Positions 61,052-64,000 of a DNA stretch of 64,000 nt are shown here, piece after piece (position 1 is the first letter of the stretch; every line of letters begins with the position of its first letter). Location of the stretch: positions 186,001 through 250,000 of the forward strand of contig NZ_JAAIVB010000085.1 in the NCBI RefSeq assembly GCF_010974945.1, given 5' to 3'. The DNA comes from Noviherbaspirillum galbum. Lineage in GTDB: Bacteria; Pseudomonadota; Gammaproteobacteria; Burkholderiales; Burkholderiaceae_D. A model generated the notes under the pieces. The model saw only the letters and a list, made by a program, of their open reading frames with translations. It was not told where the DNA came from and did no database searches. Made by a program: the position numbers and the translations under genes.

Positions 61052-61612
61052 ATGAGCCAGCGTTTCGAGAATGACGACAAGACCAGGGAATTCGAGGCGA
61101 TCGTGCTGCCTCATCTGGATGCCGCCTACAACCTGGCGCGCTGGTTGACGCGCAACGACCACGACGCCGAGGACCTGGTGCAGGCGGCATTTGTCCGCGC
61201 TTTCCGCTTTTTCGATGGCTTTCGCGGCGGCGATGCGCGTCTCTGGCTGCTCACGATCGTCCGGCACACGTATTTCACGTCACTGCGCGACGATCGTCAC
61301 GAGCAAGACAACATTGCATTCGACGAAGAACTGCATCATGCCGCCTGCGAATCCGACACCCTGGGCACGCAGGGTGTCGAGCTTCCGGAAAGCGCCATGC
61401 TCCGCAGCGATACACGTCATGCGGTCAATCGCGCGCTGGACCGGTTGCCGGGCACCTTCCGCGAGGTTGTCGTGCTCAAGGAGATGGACGATTTGTCCTA
61501 TAAGGAAATCGCGGAAGTGACCGGTATTCCGATTGGTACGGTCATGTCGCGACTCGCGCGTGCCCGAAAACTGCTCGTCGCATACCTGAAACAGTACGCG
61601 TCCGGAGGATGA
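61052..61612 (+). CDS. ECF-type sigma-70 factor
   Basis: 186-aa sigma factor. Region 2 'HDAEDLVQAAFVRAFRFFDGFRGGDARLWLLTIVR' spans about 37-71; region 4 'LPGTFREVVVLKEMDDLSYKEIAEVTGIPIGTVMSRLARAR' spans about 132-172. No C-terminal extension is present. ATG 61052 has only a weak site. The stop is one base before the anti-sigma start. Divergent from the cytochrome c operon, with which it shares a promoter motif. Confidence 0.93.
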   Translation: MSQRFENDDKTREFEAIVLPHLDAAYNLARWLTRNDHDAEDLVQAAFVRAFRFFDGFRGGDARLWLLTIVRHTYFTSLRDDRHEQDNIAFDEELHHAACESDTLGTQGVELPESAMLRSDTRHAVNRALDRLPGTFREVVVLKEMDDLSYKEIAEVTGIPIGTVMSRLARARKLLVAYLKQYASGG

Positions 61613-61613
61613 G

Positions 61614-62402
61614 ATGGATTGCACGGAATATCGTCTGTTGATGACGGCCCGCATCGATAACGAACTCGATGCCGCGACGATGGCGCAATTCGCTGCGCAT
61701 GTCGCGAACTGCCCCGAATGCGAGGAGGAGTATGAAGCGCTGTCTGGACTCTCTTCGGACGTCCGAATGCACGGCGAGCGCTACGCCGCGCCGGCCCACT
61801 TGAAGCAGCGGATCCTCTCGGCGTTGCCGCATCGTCCTCCCGTGTCGCGCGAAGCAGGGAAGTGGCCTTGGGCCTGGATCAATTTCGGTGCCGCGCTGGC
61901 GTCAAGCGCCGCATTCGTGGTGACGCTCGGCCTATATATGGCGGCGCCTACCTCGACCAATGGGCTGGAAGAAGATGTTGTGTCGAGTCATTATCGCTCG
62001 CTACTTGTCGGCCACTTGACCGACGTCGCATCGTCAGACCAGCACATGGTGAAACCCTGGTTCACGGGCAAGCTGGATTTCTCGCCGCCAGCATACGATT
62101 TCGCGGCGCGGGGTTACACCCTCATCGGCGGGCGGCTTGATTATCTGCATGGACGAACCGTCGCCGCACTGGTGTATCAACATCGCCAACACATCGTGAA
62201 CCTGTTCGTCTGGCCGGAACAAGGAAAGGATGGAACGGCGCAGCAATCTGTGTCGAGGCAGGGATTCCAGCTGCTCGCGTGGTCGGATCACGGACTGCGC
62301 TATTGGGCAATTTCGGATGCGGCCCCGCAAGACCTGGCGGAACTGCGGAATCTCCTCGATGCGCAAATACGGGGGGAAACATCATCCGGTTCGCAAAAGT
62401 GA
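61614..62402 (+). CDS. zinc-finger (ZAS) anti-sigma factor, membrane-anchored
   Basis: 262-aa protein. The N-terminal ZAS motif H29-x3-C33-x2-C36 (HVANCPEC) is that of redox-sensing RsrA/ChrR-like factors. A membrane segment lies near 86-108 (WINFGAALASSAAFVVTLGLYM). The periplasmic part (110-262) has 'DLTDVASSDQHMVKPWFTGKLDFSPP' and 'LFVWPEQG', a known anti-sigma tail. It is coupled to the sigma gene and should hold it at the membrane until an oxidant or metal signal arrives. Confidence 0.9.
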   Translation: MDCTEYRLLMTARIDNELDAATMAQFAAHVANCPECEEEYEALSGLSSDVRMHGERYAAPAHLKQRILSALPHRPPVSREAGKWPWAWINFGAALASSAAFVVTLGLYMAAPTSTNGLEEDVVSSHYRSLLVGHLTDVASSDQHMVKPWFTGKLDFSPPAYDFAARGYTLIGGRLDYLHGRTVAALVYQHRQHIVNLFVWPEQGKDGTAQQSVSRQGFQLLAWSDHGLRYWAISDAAPQDLAELRNLLDAQIRGETSSGSQK

Positions 62403-62495
62403 GATCCATCAAGCGGTCAAGCGTTCGGCGAAAGCGGTACCCCATGCCTCTGCCATCCCGGAATTCCAGAAACGATGAGCGCGATGGCACTGGGC

Positions 62496-63281
62496 TTATT
62501 CGACAGGCTTGGGCGGGACGGATCTGGCAAAGACCGCGGCCGCCTGGACGAATTCGCTGGGCATCATGATGACGGTCATGGTGTTCTGTTCGGCGCCGAT
62601 TTCAGTCAGCATCTGCATGCGGCGCAATTCCAGGGCCTCTGGCGTCTGCGCGATCAGGCGCGCGGCGTCGGTCAGCTTCTTCGCCGCCAGGAATTCCGCA
62701 TCGGCCTTGATGAGGCGGGCGGCTTGCTCGCGGGTAGCCTCCGCTTTCTGGGCGATGGCCCGCTGCATGTTTTCTGGAATTTCGACGTTGGCGATTTCCA
62801 CCTTGCTCACCTCGACTCCCCAGCGGGGCGCGATCTCTTCGATCTTCTGCGCTATGATGGCGGCAATTTGGCCGCCGCCAGACAAGACCTCATCGAGCTC
62901 GTGCAGGCCGACCACGCTGCGCATGGTCGTCGCGGCAAGCTGGCGGATGGCGGCTTCGACATTTTCGACGTCGAGAACGGACTTGGCGGGATCGACGATC
63001 TGATTCCAGAGCACGGCCGTGATCTTGACGGGCACATTGTCCCTGGTGATCGCCTCCTGTTGCGGCAAGGACCATGTCGTCGTGCGGATGTCGACCGGAA
63101 TCGCGCGCTCGATGCCCCATGGAAGCAGAAAATAAAGTCCCGGGCCCCTGACACCTGCGAAGCGTCCAAAGCGCAGGACTACGGCTCTCTTGTACTGATC
63201 CGCGACCCGAATTGTGGTCAGCAGGAAGGAAACGATCAACCCAAGGGCAATCAGGGAAAAAATGGAGAGGGAAGGCATCAT
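62496..63281 (-). CDS. slipin / SPFH (band 7) protein
   Basis: 261-aa protein with one N-terminal membrane helix (5-23) followed by the SPFH domain ('QYKRAVVLRFGRFAGVRGPGLYFLLPW', 'DVRTTTWSLPQQEAITRDNVPVKI' type sequence) and a coiled-coil tail (about 185-225). Slipins organise membrane microdomains and are often paired with a NfeD protein, but none is seen nearby. The 93-bp gap to the anti-sigma stop is convergent. Confidence 0.92.
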   Translation of the reverse strand: MMPSLSIFSLIALGLIVSFLLTTIRVADQYKRAVVLRFGRFAGVRGPGLYFLLPWGIERAIPVDIRTTTWSLPQQEAITRDNVPVKITAVLWNQIVDPAKSVLDVENVEAAIRQLAATTMRSVVGLHELDEVLSGGGQIAAIIAQKIEEIAPRWGVEVSKVEIANVEIPENMQRAIAQKAEATREQAARLIKADAEFLAAKKLTDAARLIAQTPEALELRRMQMLTEIGAEQNTMTVIMMPSEFVQAAAVFARSVPPKPVE

Positions 63282-63690
63282 GTCGGGATCAGGGATCGGT
63301 AGTGGGCCCTCTTGAAAGCATAATTCAATTTCTCCAACTTAAAACCTTTATCATCGACAAAACCACGCGATCGCCAATTCAATATTCCATCGGCAATCAT
63401 CGATTGCTTGGCAGATCCGTTTTGTCACATTTCACTTAGAACGAGATTTCAAGAAAAAATAGAGCGCACCAGTTCATCGAATTGCGGCGCCCTACGCAAT
63501 CGCGCGAAAAATCCCGCAATGACGAGCTGGTGCGCTCATGCAGGCGGCAAGGTCAAGCCTGCTGTATGTGAACGCTCCCACAGAAGAACATCCCGGTAGT
63601 CAGCGCGATGCGCAAGCCGTCACGCCAAACCCGCGTTTCGGATCACTCCCTACCCGCGTTTCTTGGTTTAAACACATAGGCGAGGAAAGA
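63282..63690. other. 409-bp region; promoter of slipin and long hairpin
   Basis: AT-rich DNA next to the slipin start (63282-63440) probably contains its promoter; the rest holds the hairpin terminator at 63451-63537 for the small gene to the right. No further open frame looks protein-like. Confidence 0.6.
63451..63537 (-). terminator. long rho-independent terminator on the minus strand
   Basis: CTGGTGCGCTC (63527-63537) and GAGCGCACCAG (63462-63472) form a perfect 11-bp outer stem, continued by a partly paired section and by CCGCAAT / ATTGCGG (63514-63520 / 63481-63487). On the minus strand the stem is followed by TATTTTTTCTT, the T-tract of a terminator. It is about 150 bp downstream of the gene at 63691. 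Confidence 0.75.
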
Positions 63691-63909
63691 TCAATGTATC
63701 TTGATTGCCGGCGGATTTGTCTCCAGGTCATTCAAGGCGGTTTGAAGCCAGGCGCGCACAAATTCGTCTCCTTCGATATCGCGCATCAGGTTGTAATTGG
63801 TCATCATTAACACGTTCAGCGCGTCTGCCATTGCTGAAGAATCGGGCATCTTCAGCATCAGGTTGCTGACAGCTTTTACCGCCTCTAATGCAATTTTGTC
63901 TTGAGCCAT
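63691..63909 (-). CDS. small hypothetical protein
   Basis: 72-aa protein beginning MAQDKIALEAVKAVSNLML and ending DLETNPPAIKIH. The composition is helical, with 'ALNVLMMTNYNLMRDIEGDEFVRAWLQTALNDLE'-type amphipathic stretches and no signal or cysteines. A ribosome site AGGAG lies 8-10 bp before ATG 63909 on the minus strand. No family recognised. A long hairpin terminator follows it, supporting expression as a separate unit. Confidence 0.6.
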   Translation of the reverse strand: MAQDKIALEAVKAVSNLMLKMPDSSAMADALNVLMMTNYNLMRDIEGDEFVRAWLQTALNDLETNPPAIKIH

Positions 63910-64000
63910 CTATGCATCTCCTGTCGTTGATCGTGGCCGGGGTAGAGAAGCCATGCGGCCAAACAGATTGTTTCTCGCTTAAATAGACTGTATGTTCAAC

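Overview
The window is high-GC DNA (roughly 60% or more by eye) with Gram-negative features: exported Tat and lipoprotein signals, Liv-type ABC transporters, an extracellular poly(3-hydroxybutyrate) depolymerase, a DUF1800/DUF1501 pair, and many acyl-CoA dehydrogenases. The gene content fits a beta-proteobacterium of the Burkholderiales, perhaps Oxalobacteraceae (Noviherbaspirillum, Herbaspirillum or Massilia-like). That placement is inferred from gene content, not from a marker gene. No rRNA, tRNA, IS element, prophage or CRISPR array was seen.

Region 1 (1-15.3 kb) is an acyl-CoA catabolic cluster. It holds an SDR (cut by the window edge), three acyl-CoA dehydrogenases, two acyl-CoA ligases, a DUF35 Zn-ribbon/OB protein coupled to a thiolase-fold protein that lacks the catalytic cysteines, two PaaI-type thioesterases, a divergent CaiB/BaiF CoA-transferase, a nitronate-monooxygenase-like flavoprotein, an orphan Liv-type binding protein and an M20 peptidase closed by an intrinsic terminator. 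Together they can activate, oxidise, cleave and release an organic acid that remains unknown.

Region 2 (15.3-25.9 kb) is an accessory stretch. It has a toxin-first HipA/HipB module with a 58-bp quasi-palindromic operator, a YhaO/YhaN (Mre11/Rad50-like) pair, a 30-codon basic ORF, a DUF6920-like protein, a DUF2239 gene preceded by two identical 21-bp operator copies, a GIY-YIG/winged-helix gene pair, and then about 0.9 kb of lower-GC DNA with no recognisable gene.

Region 3 (25.9-43.4 kb) is mixed. It has an FAD monooxygenase, an S9 peptidase, a DUF4337 protein, a circularly permuted PHB depolymerase, two small membrane proteins, hydrolases, a PLD/cardiolipin-synthase-like enzyme, an unrecognised protein, a TPR protein, the DUF1501/DUF1800 pair, and a TetR regulator divergent from a sterol-desaturase-family hydroxylase.

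Region 4 (43.5-53.7 kb) looks like a nitrogen-scavenging island on the minus strand. It has a nucleoside/guanine-type deaminase, ureidoglycolate lyase, a complete Liv ABC transporter, an MFS transporter, an asparaginase-family amidohydrolase and a PuuE/imidase-type polysaccharide-deacetylase-fold hydrolase. A divergent IclR regulator has two exact 13-bp boxes in its intergenic region.

Region 5 (53.8-64 kb) has a secreted 629-aa protein, an AI-2E-family permease, a Gly/Thr-linker lipoprotein, and an ECF sigma/zinc anti-sigma operon divergent from a cytochrome c / Tat phosphoesterase / CuA-type cupredoxin operon. Both ECF-facing promoters carry GGGAAT-N18-GT(T/C). A slipin and a small protein with a long hairpin terminator end the window.
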